DNA of 64,000 nucleotides from Methylotuvimicrobium buryatense 5G (GTDB lineage: Bacteria > Pseudomonadota > Gammaproteobacteria > Methylococcales > Methylomonadaceae), in contig NZ_KB455575.1 in the NCBI RefSeq assembly GCF_000341735.1, forward strand, positions 128,582 through 192,581, given 5' to 3'. Of this stretch, positions 44,401-51,452 are shown in pieces; the stretch's first letter is position 1, and every line of letters begins with the position of its first letter. A program made the translations under genes and the position numbers. Under the pieces are notes generated by a model. That model did no database searches, was not told the DNA's origin, and worked only from the letters and a program-made list of their open reading frames with translations.

Positions 44401-47223
44401 TACTGGCGCATGAAAGGTCTTACCGTGGACATCGTGATTCTGAACGAAAAGAAGGCATCTTATATCGATGATTTGCAGACCCTACTGGAAGGTATGGTGC
44501 GGGATAACCTGGCGCGTTCAGCTGAGCGTGAATATGGAAACCGTGGGGCGATATTCGTGCTACGGGGCGATCAGCTTTCGGCAGAAGAACAACGCCAATT
44601 ACAGGTGGTCGCCCGCGCGGTTCTGGTTAGCAACCGAGGGACCTTGGCGGAACAATTGTTGAGAAGCATTCGGCCGGACGCCGCTTTTGTCGAACCGAGA
44701 GCATTGCCGGCTCCCGAAACCGATGCACCGACGCTAACGATACCCAAGCTTGAATTTTTCAATGGCTTGGGCGGTTTTGCCGAAGATGGACGCGAATATG
44801 TGATCGTACTCGACAAGGGACAGTGGACACCGTCTCCCTGGGTAAATGTGATCGCCAACGCCGAATTCGGCTTTATCGTCTCGGAATTGGGCAGCGGTTG
44901 TACGTGGTGCGGTAACAGCCGGGAAAACCTATTGACGCCTTGGTCGAACGACCCGGTTAGCGATCCTCCCGGAGAAATCTTTTACCTTCGTGACGATGAG
45001 ACGAATGAATTATGGAGCCCGACCGCATTGCCTATCAGGGTCGACAATGCAAGTTATGTCATACGCCACGGTCAGGGATATAGCTGCTTCGAGCATGCCT
45101 CGCACGGGATTCATAGCGAATTGTTGCAATTCGTTAGTCCGGACGATCCGATCAAAATTTCTTCATTGAGGTTAACAAATAAATCCGGGCGAACCCGCCG
45201 GTTGACAGTCGCGGCCTATGTGGAATGGGTGCTTGGCGCTTCACGTTCCATGACTGCGCCTCATGTCATTACCGAACTGGATACTGAAACGGGCGCAGTG
45301 TTCGCATTCAATCACTGGGACGCCGAGTTCGGCCAACGGATAGCCTTCGCCGATTTTTCCGGGATACAGTCGTGTTGGACTGGTAATCGTGCTGAATTCA
45401 TTGGCCGCAACGGTAGTCTTGACGCTCCGGCCGGCTTGTTGGCAACCCATACGCTGAAAAACCGAGTCGGCGCGGGAATGGATCCTTGCGCGGCGCTGCA
45501 GACGATGATCGAACTTGAACCCAACGGGAGTGCCGAGCTTGTATTCTTGTTGGGACAAGGAAATGATCGTGCCCATGCCGGCGATTTGGTCCGACGCTAT
45601 CGGGAAACCAAGGTGGAAACTACATTTACTCGCGTCAAACAATCGTGGGAGCAAGTACTCGATAAGGTTCAAGTCAAAACGCCGGACCGCGAGCTCGATC
45701 TGCTGTTGAACGGTTGGCTGTTGTATCAATCCTTGAGTTGCCGCATGTGGGCTCGGGCCGGATTTTATCAGGTGGGCGGGGCATTCGGCTTTCGCGATCA
45801 ATTGCAAGACAGTATGGCCTTTGTTGTCAGCAGACCCGATTTAACCCGCGCTCATTTGCTACGTGCCGCGGGTCGTCAGTTTATTGAAGGCGATGTACAG
45901 CATTGGTGGCATCCACCCTCAGGGCGTGGCGTTCGGACACGCTTTTCCGACGACCGTGTTTGGCTGCCTTATGCGGTGTCTCATTATATCAAGGTAAGCG
46001 GCGATGCCGATGTACTCGATGTGCAGGTGCCGTTTCTGGAGGGGCCTGTGCTGGGGCCGGAACAAGACGATCTTTATTACGAACCCACTGGGTCATCGCA
46101 ACAAGCCAGTCTTTTCGAGCATTGTGCGCTTGCACTCGACCTGAGCCTGGAGACGGGCTCACACGGATTGCCATTGATGGGAAGCGGCGACTGGAACGAC
46201 GGTATGAATCGGGTCGGCAACCAGGGTAAAGGGGAGAGCGTATGGATGGCGTGGTTCCTACTGGCAACGCTCCCCGAATTCGCGGCGTTGGCGGAAAGGC
46301 GGGGAGATCACGAGCGCGCCGTCCGCTGGCGCGACCATATCGATAAACTCAAGCTTGCGGTGGAAGCGGAAGGCTGGGACGGAGCATGGTATCGACGCGC
46401 TTTTTTCGACGACGGAACGCCGCTCGGGTCTGCGGCCAATGCCGAATGCCGTATCGATTCGATCGCACAGAGCTGGGGCGTGATTTCAGGTTTCGCGGAG
46501 ACCGAGCGAGCCCGGCGGGCAATGTGTTCGGTACGGGAATACTTGGTCCGTTACGGCGACGATTTGGTGTTGCTGTTTACCCCGCCCTTCGACAAGACCG
46601 AGCGGGACCCGGGTTATATCAAAAGCTATCCGCCGGGAATACGGGAGAACGGTGGGCAGTATACCCATGCGGCGATTTGGACCGTTATCGCCTATGCGAT
46701 GCTTGGCGATGGCGACCAAGCGGGGGAACTGCTGAGCATGCTGAATCCGATCAAGCGCACGACGACTCGAACCGGCGTTTATGCCTATAAAGTCGAGCCG
46801 TATGTTTTGTCGGCGGATATCTATTCAGAGTCGCCCCATGTGCGACGAGGCGGTTGGACCTGGTACACGGGGGCTGCGGGGTGGTTTTATCGCGCCGGCA
46901 TGGAATGGGTATTGGGCCTGCAAGTCCGGAACGATACATTGTGTTTCGATCCATGCATTCCCAGAAACTGGTCTGGTTACAGCATCGTTTATCGGCACGG
47001 AAATTCCCGCTACGAAATTGCCGTGGAAAATCCGGACGGCGTAACACGCGGGATTGCCGCGATAGAGTTGGACGGCGAGCGCCAGTCAAGCGGAAATTCC
47101 ATTATCTTGACGGATGACGGACAGGTTCATCGGGTGCGGGTCGTGTTGGGTTGTATACCCGTCGTAGATCAAAATACGGCGCCTGGGTGTCCGCCAAAGG
47201 ACGCCGTGAATACGTCCATGTAG
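38443..47223 (+). CDS. Cyclic beta-1,2-glucan synthase-like protein (NdvB/ChvB type)
   Basis: A giant 2926-residue inner-membrane protein. Order: N-terminal soluble part (1-400); membrane pair near 405-465; GT84 glycosyltransferase with LDADTKMPMG (near 625) and HRWVRGDWQLLPW (near 772); more membrane segments near 810-880 and 945-990; a glucoamylase-like domain near 1310-1520; two beta-sandwich domains; and a C-terminal GH94 phosphorylase-type domain with GSGDWNDGMN near 2578. The family makes cyclic beta-1,2-glucans for the periplasm, linked to osmotic adaptation. AGGAGAG lies upstream of the ATG. The last 22 or so codons and the stop come from a family A repeat starting at 47154, so the natural C-terminus has been replaced or extended. 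Confidence 0.93.
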   Translation: MAKRREQRRYVRVDHPVSDESPIRFELFSRERLEQHAITLAQAQKKVSRHKKGQKLIPRVRDNSLVLLNAYKAVAKGVRDKHAITPAAEWLLDNFHVIEEQVGDILVDLPESYYRELPKLDEGVLEGFPRVYGIAWALVAHLDSRFDPELLKVFVRAYQSVDPLTLGELWAIPITLRVLLVENLRRLAIRILHSQTGRKMADEFVDKCEQIIAQSDKPDAPLPVPVLPAEPLIQAYAVQILQRSHDPHLGAVVSLDFLNEWLDRQGVALDEIVSREHADQIADNWTVRNIIISMRAISAFEWPQFVEDVSLVDECLRVHESYCSFDFLTRDRYRHAIEDLAKRSPYSELEIARKVIDKVRCGSEHSIADKRQQEPGYHLIGTGRYAFEKEVKFRPSFKKKFLRAYIAHAGLAYMGSLVLLTLLLLALPLSLSFAAGISGLPLFLLALFGLFPASDIAVGLVNHFISANLPPQHLPRIDLKDGVPQALSTFVVVPTMFVNEAGVKEQINQLEVRYLSNSDGAVRFALLSDWSDADREVMPDDAPLLDIATAGVAALNAKYGDQRFYVFHRKRLWNPSEGKWMGWERKRGKLHEFNRLLRGAADTSFLPVDGKPAVAPPGICYVITLDADTKMPMGAVTQLVGVAAHPLNQPVFDPDTQCVVDGYGILQPRVTPTLPHRREHSMFHQIFAGASGIDAYSSSVSELYQDLFRLGTYSGKGLYHVDSFEAALAGRVPDNTQLSHDLFESVYVRCALVSDIELFEEFPSHTEVAASREHRWVRGDWQLLPWIFGRRGKDMPMIGRWKMLDNLRRSLLAPAALSSLVAIWAIPNAPVLVLTGFVLTALAFPAILAIIGGFTLPRRGIALSTHLRAVGENTLWAIGNSFVALTLLAERAWLMTDAIVTTLVRLFVTRRQLLKWVTALQAKAQSDHALKNLIRPMGRSSIVVIGAGTIVLLLNPIGIYVASPFLILWILSPIIARWLSLPPKLDLAESLPAEDIVRLRLIGRRIWRFFTTFVTEGEHYLPPDNFQEDPQPVIAHRSSPTNFGLYLLSVVSARDFGWIGLIDTVERLEATLKTLDVLPRLHGHFYNWYDTRDLQMLEPRYVSTVDSGNLAGHLLVLAQFCRETLNRPLAFYSALEGLKDTHRLLMDALAKISDDRRTLIVPLKELRQNVVMLGELLAKSPVDPDEWSRQWRQLTDGADTLQDLAHAYVAECGDEDDSEVLVWATLMRNDIRSHANDVECLVPWIHFTVRNETGMEPAMTRLFQTHLTFESPLSDYSGCYRQCLADLEALSEQSVATVDRNALAMQLRSAGAHVESVTERLENMAARFETLFREMDFSFLYDKGCHLFALGYRVSEGAFDSSYYDLLASEARLASFIAIAKRDVPRSHWFHLGRRVTRAAHGTVLLSWSGSMFEYLMPSLVTFTPRYSLLDQTCRLVVKRQIEYGNERNVPWGVSESAFNGRDLHFTYQYSAFGVPGLGMKRGLSEELVIAPYATALAAMYLPHAAVENFARLEKKGAMGLFGFYEALDFTPVRLAEGQNVAMVRCYMAHHQGMFLVAIANVLHDGEMRHRFHRAPLIQSADLLLQERIPHGADTKITPLLQALAEEKEPAQPPVRLVPSPTSSVPSAHLLSNGRYAVMITAAGSGYSVWRNLAVTRWREDVTKDAWGSYLYLRDVASGQVWSAGYQPTSAVPDHYDVVFAEDRARITRTDGSIVTTLEIIVSPEDDAEIRRLTLTNDGPQAREIDITSYAEVVLAPMPSDIAHPVFSNLFVRTEYFPKVQGLVAHRRRRSDGDPDIWAAHVLADGRPGDGLQYETDRARFVGRGQTLRDPVAVMDDRPLTNTVGAVLDPIFSLRKRIRIESGATEHIILTTLMAESRQAVEDLADKYHNMAVWDRVSALAWTHAHVQLHHLRTMPDEAQLFQFLANRLIYADSSLRSSGRLMRMNNMNVAGLWRHGVSGDRPILLLRITALEDRTLVEQLLRAHEYWRMKGLTVDIVILNEKKASYIDDLQTLLEGMVRDNLARSAEREYGNRGAIFVLRGDQLSAEEQRQLQVVARAVLVSNRGTLAEQLLRSIRPDAAFVEPRALPAPETDAPTLTIPKLEFFNGLGGFAEDGREYVIVLDKGQWTPSPWVNVIANAEFGFIVSELGSGCTWCGNSRENLLTPWSNDPVSDPPGEIFYLRDDETNELWSPTALPIRVDNASYVIRHGQGYSCFEHASHGIHSELLQFVSPDDPIKISSLRLTNKSGRTRRLTVAAYVEWVLGASRSMTAPHVITELDTETGAVFAFNHWDAEFGQRIAFADFSGIQSCWTGNRAEFIGRNGSLDAPAGLLATHTLKNRVGAGMDPCAALQTMIELEPNGSAELVFLLGQGNDRAHAGDLVRRYRETKVETTFTRVKQSWEQVLDKVQVKTPDRELDLLLNGWLLYQSLSCRMWARAGFYQVGGAFGFRDQLQDSMAFVVSRPDLTRAHLLRAAGRQFIEGDVQHWWHPPSGRGVRTRFSDDRVWLPYAVSHYIKVSGDADVLDVQVPFLEGPVLGPEQDDLYYEPTGSSQQASLFEHCALALDLSLETGSHGLPLMGSGDWNDGMNRVGNQGKGESVWMAWFLLATLPEFAALAERRGDHERAVRWRDHIDKLKLAVEAEGWDGAWYRRAFFDDGTPLGSAANAECRIDSIAQSWGVISGFAETERARRAMCSVREYLVRYGDDLVLLFTPPFDKTERDPGYIKSYPPGIRENGGQYTHAAIWTVIAYAMLGDGDQAGELLSMLNPIKRTTTRTGVYAYKVEPYVLSADIYSESPHVRRGGWTWYTGAAGWFYRAGMEWVLGLQVRNDTLCFDPCIPRNWSGYSIVYRHGNSRYEIAVENPDGVTRGIAAIELDGERQSSGNSIILTDDGQVHRVRVVLGCIPVVDQNTAPGCPPKDAVNTSM

Positions 47224-47313
47224 GCTCTATGCCAGCTCCATGCTGGCAAAGCCTTTATCGGACACCCAGGCGCCTCCTCAGGCACTGCCGAAATTTGAAG
47301 TGCGAAAGGTGTA
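47154..47313 (+). repeat. Family A element overlapping the glucan synthase 3' end (A13)
   Basis: TATACCCGTCGTAGATC to GTGCGAAAGGTGTA, 160 bp, short form. It begins inside the reading frame of the glucan synthase gene and supplies its stop codon at 47221-47223. Confidence 0.88.
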
Positions 47314-47345
47314 ATGGGTTGGAATGAGTTAGGTGTTTTGCGATA

Positions 47346-47550
47346 AATATACCCATCGTAGATCAAAATTCGGCGCCGGGGTGTCCGCCAAAGGACGCCG
47401 TGAATACATCCTTGTAGGCTTGACGGCGGAATCTGATTGCCATGGATGGCATGAATGCAGATTTTGCAGGAGCAAAAACCTGCCCTGCTGCCGACATCCT
47501 CGCCAAGCATACCCCACACCTTTTTTGATCTCCAAATTGGGAATTGCTGA
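47346..47550 (+). repeat. Chimera of family A left half and family I right half (A14)
   Basis: Starts TATACCCATCGTAGATC as family A, but after GGACGCCGTGAATACATCC it passes into the family I sequence (GCAGATTTTGCAGGAGC to CTCCAAATTGGGAATTGC). The two families therefore share the GGACGCCGTGAATACRTCC block and have recombined there. Confidence 0.7.
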
Positions 47551-47631
47551 AATATTTGTTTGTTTTTGTACTCGTTCAAAATGTTGAAGTATGAAAGAGA
47601 TATATTTTTTTAACTTTATGGGAGAAAAACA

Positions 47632-47991
47632 ATGGATATTATTTCATTAGTGGTCGTTCTTATCGTTGTCGGCGTGCTTTTATGGTTAGTCAACAGTTAT
47701 TTGCCGATGGAGCGTCGTATCAAGGAAATACTGAACATCGTGGTGCTCATCGCGGTGGTGCTTTGGTTACTGAGCATATTCGGCATTATGGGCATGTTTC
47801 CGAGGGCATTGGTTTCGGTAGTAGTGGCCTTGATCGTAGTCGGTTTGTTGTTGTGGTTGGTTAATAGTTATATTCCGATGGACGGGCGTATCAAGCAGAT
47901 ATTGAACATTGTGGTGATCATCGCCGTGATTTTGTGGCTGCTGAGTGTGTTCGGCGTTTTGAGCGGGCTCCCGCGTATGCGCATGGGGTAA
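47632..47991 (+). CDS. Thivi_2564-type membrane protein, internally duplicated
   Basis: A 119-residue protein made of two near-identical halves (about residues 1-58 and 61-119), each with LIVVGVLLWLVNSY, a PM-(E/D)-(R/G)-RIK segment, and LNIVV-IAVVLWLLS. Single-unit proteins of this kind (about 60 residues, two membrane spans) are the usual form, so this is a tandem fusion with four spans. GGGAGAAA lies upstream of the ATG. Function unknown. It follows the glucan synthase and repeats and is probably separately transcribed. Confidence 0.85.
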   Translation: MDIISLVVVLIVVGVLLWLVNSYLPMERRIKEILNIVVLIAVVLWLLSIFGIMGMFPRALVSVVVALIVVGLLLWLVNSYIPMDGRIKQILNIVVIIAVILWLLSVFGVLSGLPRMRMG

Positions 47992-48119
47992 TCCGTAGCT
48001 GTGTTTAGCCGTAGGATGGGTAGTAGCGAAGCGGAAACCCATCGCTTTGTTTGAGCGCAGGTACGGCCAATAGCGATTTAGCTGCGGTGGGGAGTAGCGT
48101 TTAGCTTGATGCGTATGGG

Positions 48120-48308
48120 TCACTCGCCCGACAGGACGCCGTAAATACGTCCATGTAGGCTCTATTCCTCAAAGCCAAAGCCTTCGCGAGCGCCATGGAT
48201 GGCGAGTATTAGGGGCAACGCAAGAGCAGTTGCCGGGGAGCAAAAATTTGACCGAACACCCCGATACCTCCATACGCTAATGCCGAAATTTGAAGTGCGA
48301 TAGGTATA
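48120..48308 (+). repeat. Degenerate family A element (A15)
   Basis: The right end GTGCGATAGGTATA and long-form centre are recognisable, but the left end instead resembles the family H interior (CACTCGCCCGACAGGACGCC). Confidence 0.65.
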
Positions 48309-48311
48309 AAC

Positions 48312-48345
48312 ATGATAAAGGGCGATTTTATTCGCCCTTTATCAT
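48312..48345. terminator. Perfect 14-bp stem-loop, probable bidirectional terminator
   Basis: ATGATAAAGGGCGA and TCGCCCTTTATCAT pair perfectly around a 6-nt loop TTTTAT. It lies between the repeat-rich region and the ccm operon. There is no long T-run after it, so termination is likely but not certain. Confidence 0.6.
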
Positions 48346-48670
48346 TTCCGTAACAAAGAAAACGAAGCGCTTGATTTATGCTGGGGTTTTGCCTAATCTA
48401 GCTCGGTTATAAAGTCGATGCTGTTCATCGCCCTAATACATGCCATCCGTGGCGTAATGCTAAATCTACATGCCCGAAATCCTTGTTTTAGGGTTTTATG
48501 ATCAAGGGTTTAGATGAAAGTCTAAGCTCTTTTTTATTGTTTGAGGCTTACTCGAGTTGGTGGGTTTTGGGTATAACGGGCTTGGTTTTATCCGGCTCAA
48601 GTTTTTTTGATTGTCGCAAAATGCGGAGCGATGAGAAGGTTTTTCGATATCATTACTTTTTAAATTTAGG

Positions 48671-49288
48671 ATGGAACGTTTGTTATCTCTGGAAGTTAAA
48701 AACTTATGCTGCATTCGCGACGATAGAGTGTTGTTCGATAATTTGTCGTTTAATGTTTCTTCCGGGCAAGCGTTATTGCTGGAAGGGCAAAACGGTTCGG
48801 GCAAAAGCTCTTTATTGAAGATTTTATGCGGTTTTCGGGAGCCGGATGCCGGAGAGGTTTTGTGGTGCGGTGTTGAAATTAATAACGGTACTTTCTTTGA
48901 ACAGATGGCCTATGTCGGCCATTTGGACGGTGTCAAAAAGGAATTGACCGTTCTGGAAAATCTCAAGATTGCCACGGCTCTGGGTAAGCCCGGCTATTAT
49001 TCGATCGAGGAAACACTGGAGAAGGTCTATTTATCCGGTTACGACGATGTGCTGGTGCAATCTTTGTCGGCCGGGCAAAAACGCCGTTTGTCGCTAGCTC
49101 GTTTATTGATTACCGACAATAAATTATGGATTCTCGACGAGCCTTTCACCTCTTTGGATAAAGAGGGTATAGCCATTTTCGAGGCGCTGATGGTCGACCA
49201 TATTGCCAGAGAAGGCATGGTCGTTTTGACCTCGCATCACGATATCACGCTGCACGGCATCGACGTGCAAACAATCAGGTTAGCTTAA
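48671..49288 (+). CDS. ccmA: Cytochrome c biogenesis heme exporter, ATP-binding subunit
   Basis: A 205-residue ABC ATPase of the CcmABCD complex that releases holo-CcmE. Walker A is GQNGSGKSS (near residue 38), the signature is SLSAGQKRRLSLARL, and Walker B is LWILDEPF. The size matches the family. It opens a ccm operon; its stop overlaps the ccmB ATG by one base. The 320 bp upstream (48346-48670) hold no gene that I can support, and the ribosome binding site is weak. Confidence 0.95.
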   Translation: MERLLSLEVKNLCCIRDDRVLFDNLSFNVSSGQALLLEGQNGSGKSSLLKILCGFREPDAGEVLWCGVEINNGTFFEQMAYVGHLDGVKKELTVLENLKIATALGKPGYYSIEETLEKVYLSGYDDVLVQSLSAGQKRRLSLARLLITDNKLWILDEPFTSLDKEGIAIFEALMVDHIAREGMVVLTSHHDITLHGIDVQTIRLA

Positions 49289-49965
49289 TGACATTGTCGA
49301 ACGCATTTACCGCCATCATTCGACGCGATTTGGTCCTGGCTTATCGGCGGCGTGCCGAAGTCGCCAATCCGCTGTTATTTTTTGTCTTGGTCATTACCTT
49401 GTTTCCGTTGGGGCTAGGTGCGCAAACCAAGTTATTGCAAGCGATGGCCCCGGGAATCATTTGGATTGCCGCGCTATTGGCCGCGATGCTATCGCTGGAT
49501 TCATTGTTTCGGTCGGATTTCGACGATGGCTCGCTGGAACAGTTTATCTTGAGCCCGCATCCGCTTTCGGTGCTGATTTTGGCTAAGATCGTCGCGCATT
49601 GGTTGGTGACGGGCTTGCCTTTATTGTTGATCTCACCCTTATTGGCAATATTTTTGGGCATGCCCGAACAGTCCGTGCCTGTGCTGCTTTGGACCTTGCT
49701 GCTTGGTACGCCGGTATTGAGTTTGATCGGTTCGATCGGTGTCGCGCTGACGGTGGGTTTACGACGAGGCGGGATGATCTTGGCGTTGTTGGTTTTGCCG
49801 TTGTACATTCCGGTGCTGATCTTTGCCGGCAATGCCGTCGAAATGGCGGGTAGCGGTTTGCCGGTCGGCGCGCAACTCAATATTCTGGCGGCGATTTTAT
49901 TCGCGGCCTTGGTGCTGGCGCCGTTACCGGCCGCCGCCGCATTAAAAATGAGTATGAATGGATAA
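49288..49965 (+). CDS. ccmB: Heme exporter permease CcmB
   Basis: A 225-residue membrane subunit of CcmABCD with six hydrophobic segments. Typical CcmB features are the N-terminal AIIRRDLVLAYRRRAEVANPL and the LPLYIPVLIFAGNAV region near residue 170. It overlaps ccmA by one base. Confidence 0.94.
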   Translation: MTLSNAFTAIIRRDLVLAYRRRAEVANPLLFFVLVITLFPLGLGAQTKLLQAMAPGIIWIAALLAAMLSLDSLFRSDFDDGSLEQFILSPHPLSVLILAKIVAHWLVTGLPLLLISPLLAIFLGMPEQSVPVLLWTLLLGTPVLSLIGSIGVALTVGLRRGGMILALLVLPLYIPVLIFAGNAVEMAGSGLPVGAQLNILAAILFAALVLAPLPAAAALKMSMNG

Positions 49966-49997
49966 TTTTTCGTAAAATAGCGTCCTATTCATCCATG

Positions 49998-50017
49998 CGG
50001 GCATATTCGAATGCCCG
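49998..50017 (+). terminator. Possible weak terminator or processing hairpin between ccmB and ccmC
   Basis: CGGGCAT and ATGCCCG pair around a 6-nt loop, followed by moderately T-rich sequence. It is the only gap (124 bp) in the first half of the ccm operon. Confidence 0.4.
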
Positions 50018-50089
50018 GTCTTCTAAATTTACTATTCGATATTGAATCAATTTTGCTCATTATCGTAGATCACTTTATAAGCTTATCGC

Positions 50090-50842
50090 ATGTTTTTGAT
50101 TCCTGATTCCGTAGGCCGTTTTTTCCATCGCATGGCCTCACCACCGCATTTTTATGCGTTTACCGGCCGATTATTGCCTTGGTTGACGGCGATTTTTATT
50201 ATTTTGACCGCCGTAGGTCTATATGGCGGCTTGTTTTTGGCGCCCGCCGATTATCAGCAGGGCGATAGCTACCGGATCATTTATATTCATGTGCCGAGCG
50301 CCTGGATGTCATTGTTCATCTATGTCGTGATGGCGGTTGCCGGCGCCATCGGACTGGTTTGGCGTATCAAGTTGGCCGAAATCGTCATGATCAGCAGCGC
50401 CTCTGTCGGCGCCGGTTTTACTTTTATCGCCCTATTAACGGGCTCTCTATGGGGTAAGCCGATGTGGGGGACCTGGTGGGTTTGGGATGCACGTTTAACT
50501 TCGGAATTGATTCTGCTGTTTCTGTATCTGGGCGTCATCGCATTGTACGGAGCGATCGACGACAAACGAACAGCTTCGAGAGCGGTGGCAATTCTGGCGA
50601 TTGTCGGTGTAGTCAATATTCCGATCATTCATTATTCGGTCGAGTGGTGGAATACCTTGCATCAGGGTCCGACCGTGTCCAAGATCGATAAACCTTCGAT
50701 TCATGTCAGCATGTTGATTCCCTTGTTGACGATGGCGGTCGCCTTCAAATTTTATTATCTAGTTGCGATGTTGCAGCGCGCGCGGACCGAATTGATTCAG
50801 CGCGAACGAAACAGTCAATGGGTTAAAGGCTTAATAGAATGA
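50090..50842 (+). CDS. ccmC: Cytochrome c biogenesis protein CcmC
   Basis: A 250-residue six-span membrane protein that delivers heme to CcmE. The tryptophan-rich heme motif is clear (WGTWWVWDARLTSE, near residue 125), and histidines flank it in the periplasmic loops (IYIHVPSAWMS, IHYSVEWWNTLHQG). Its stop overlaps the ccmD ATG (ATGA). Confidence 0.95.
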   Translation: MFLIPDSVGRFFHRMASPPHFYAFTGRLLPWLTAIFIILTAVGLYGGLFLAPADYQQGDSYRIIYIHVPSAWMSLFIYVVMAVAGAIGLVWRIKLAEIVMISSASVGAGFTFIALLTGSLWGKPMWGTWWVWDARLTSELILLFLYLGVIALYGAIDDKRTASRAVAILAIVGVVNIPIIHYSVEWWNTLHQGPTVSKIDKPSIHVSMLIPLLTMAVAFKFYYLVAMLQRARTELIQRERNSQWVKGLIE

Positions 50843-51006
50843 ATTGGCAAGAATTTTTTGCAATGGGCGGTTACGCCTTTTATGTTTGGACTTCTTATGG
50901 GGTGACTTTACTCGTGTTGCTTGCGATTGCGGTTTTGCCCGTTATTCAACGCAAACTTTTTTTAAAAGAGTTGGCTCATAAAATGAAACGGATGAAAAAA
51001 TCATGA
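50839..51006 (+). CDS. ccmD: Heme exporter protein CcmD
   Basis: A 55-residue protein with one membrane span (FAMGGYAFYVWTSYGVTLL) and a basic C-terminus (HKMKRMKKS), which fits CcmD. It overlaps both ccmC and ccmE by four bases (ATGA at each junction). Confidence 0.9.
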   Translation: MNWQEFFAMGGYAFYVWTSYGVTLLVLLAIAVLPVIQRKLFLKELAHKMKRMKKS

Positions 51007-51452
51007 AACCGATTCGTAGACAACGACTTATTTTAATTGGATTGATGCTGGCCGGTATGGGGCTTGCCGTCGCTTTTGCGCTGAAATCGTTCAATGAAAA
51101 TTTGATGTATTTTTTCTCGACGACCGAAGTGGTCGAAGGCAAGGCGCCGGAAAACGCTTTGTTTCGAATTGGCGGTATGGTAGTCGACGGCAGTGTCGAT
51201 CGCCCGGCGGAGAGTTTGCTTGTGCGCTTTAAGTTAACCGATTTCAATAAAGAAGTGACCGTGGAATATACCGGCATTTTGCCGGATTTGTTCAGGGAGG
51301 GGCAAGGCATCGTCGCAAAAGGTCGTTTGTCCGAAAGCGGTGTGTTCGTTGCCGAGGAAGTCTTGGCCAAACATGACGAAAATTATATGCCGCCCGAAGT
51401 CGCAGATAGCCTGAAAAAACAACCGGAGCCTCCGGCAGAAGGTGGTATATGA
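51003..51452 (+). CDS. ccmE: Heme chaperone CcmE
   Basis: A 149-residue periplasmic heme chaperone anchored by an N-terminal span (residues 8-27). The heme-binding histidine lies in VLAKHDENYMPPE near residue 123, followed by the conserved tyrosine. It overlaps ccmF by four bases. Confidence 0.95.
   Translation: MKPIRRQRLILIGLMLAGMGLAVAFALKSFNENLMYFFSTTEVVEGKAPENALFRIGGMVVDGSVDRPAESLLVRFKLTDFNKEVTVEYTGILPDLFREGQGIVAKGRLSESGVFVAEEVLAKHDENYMPPEVADSLKKQPEPPAEGGI

Noticed and set aside
38521-47100. Many antisense and shifted frames within the glucan synthase gene.
   Set aside because: Expected by chance in 8.8 kb of GC-balanced coding sequence; the sense frame shows continuous family motifs.
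48498-48818. A 106-codon frame overlapping the start of ccmA.
   Set aside because: It overlaps a certain gene in another frame, has no recognisable pattern and no ribosome binding site.
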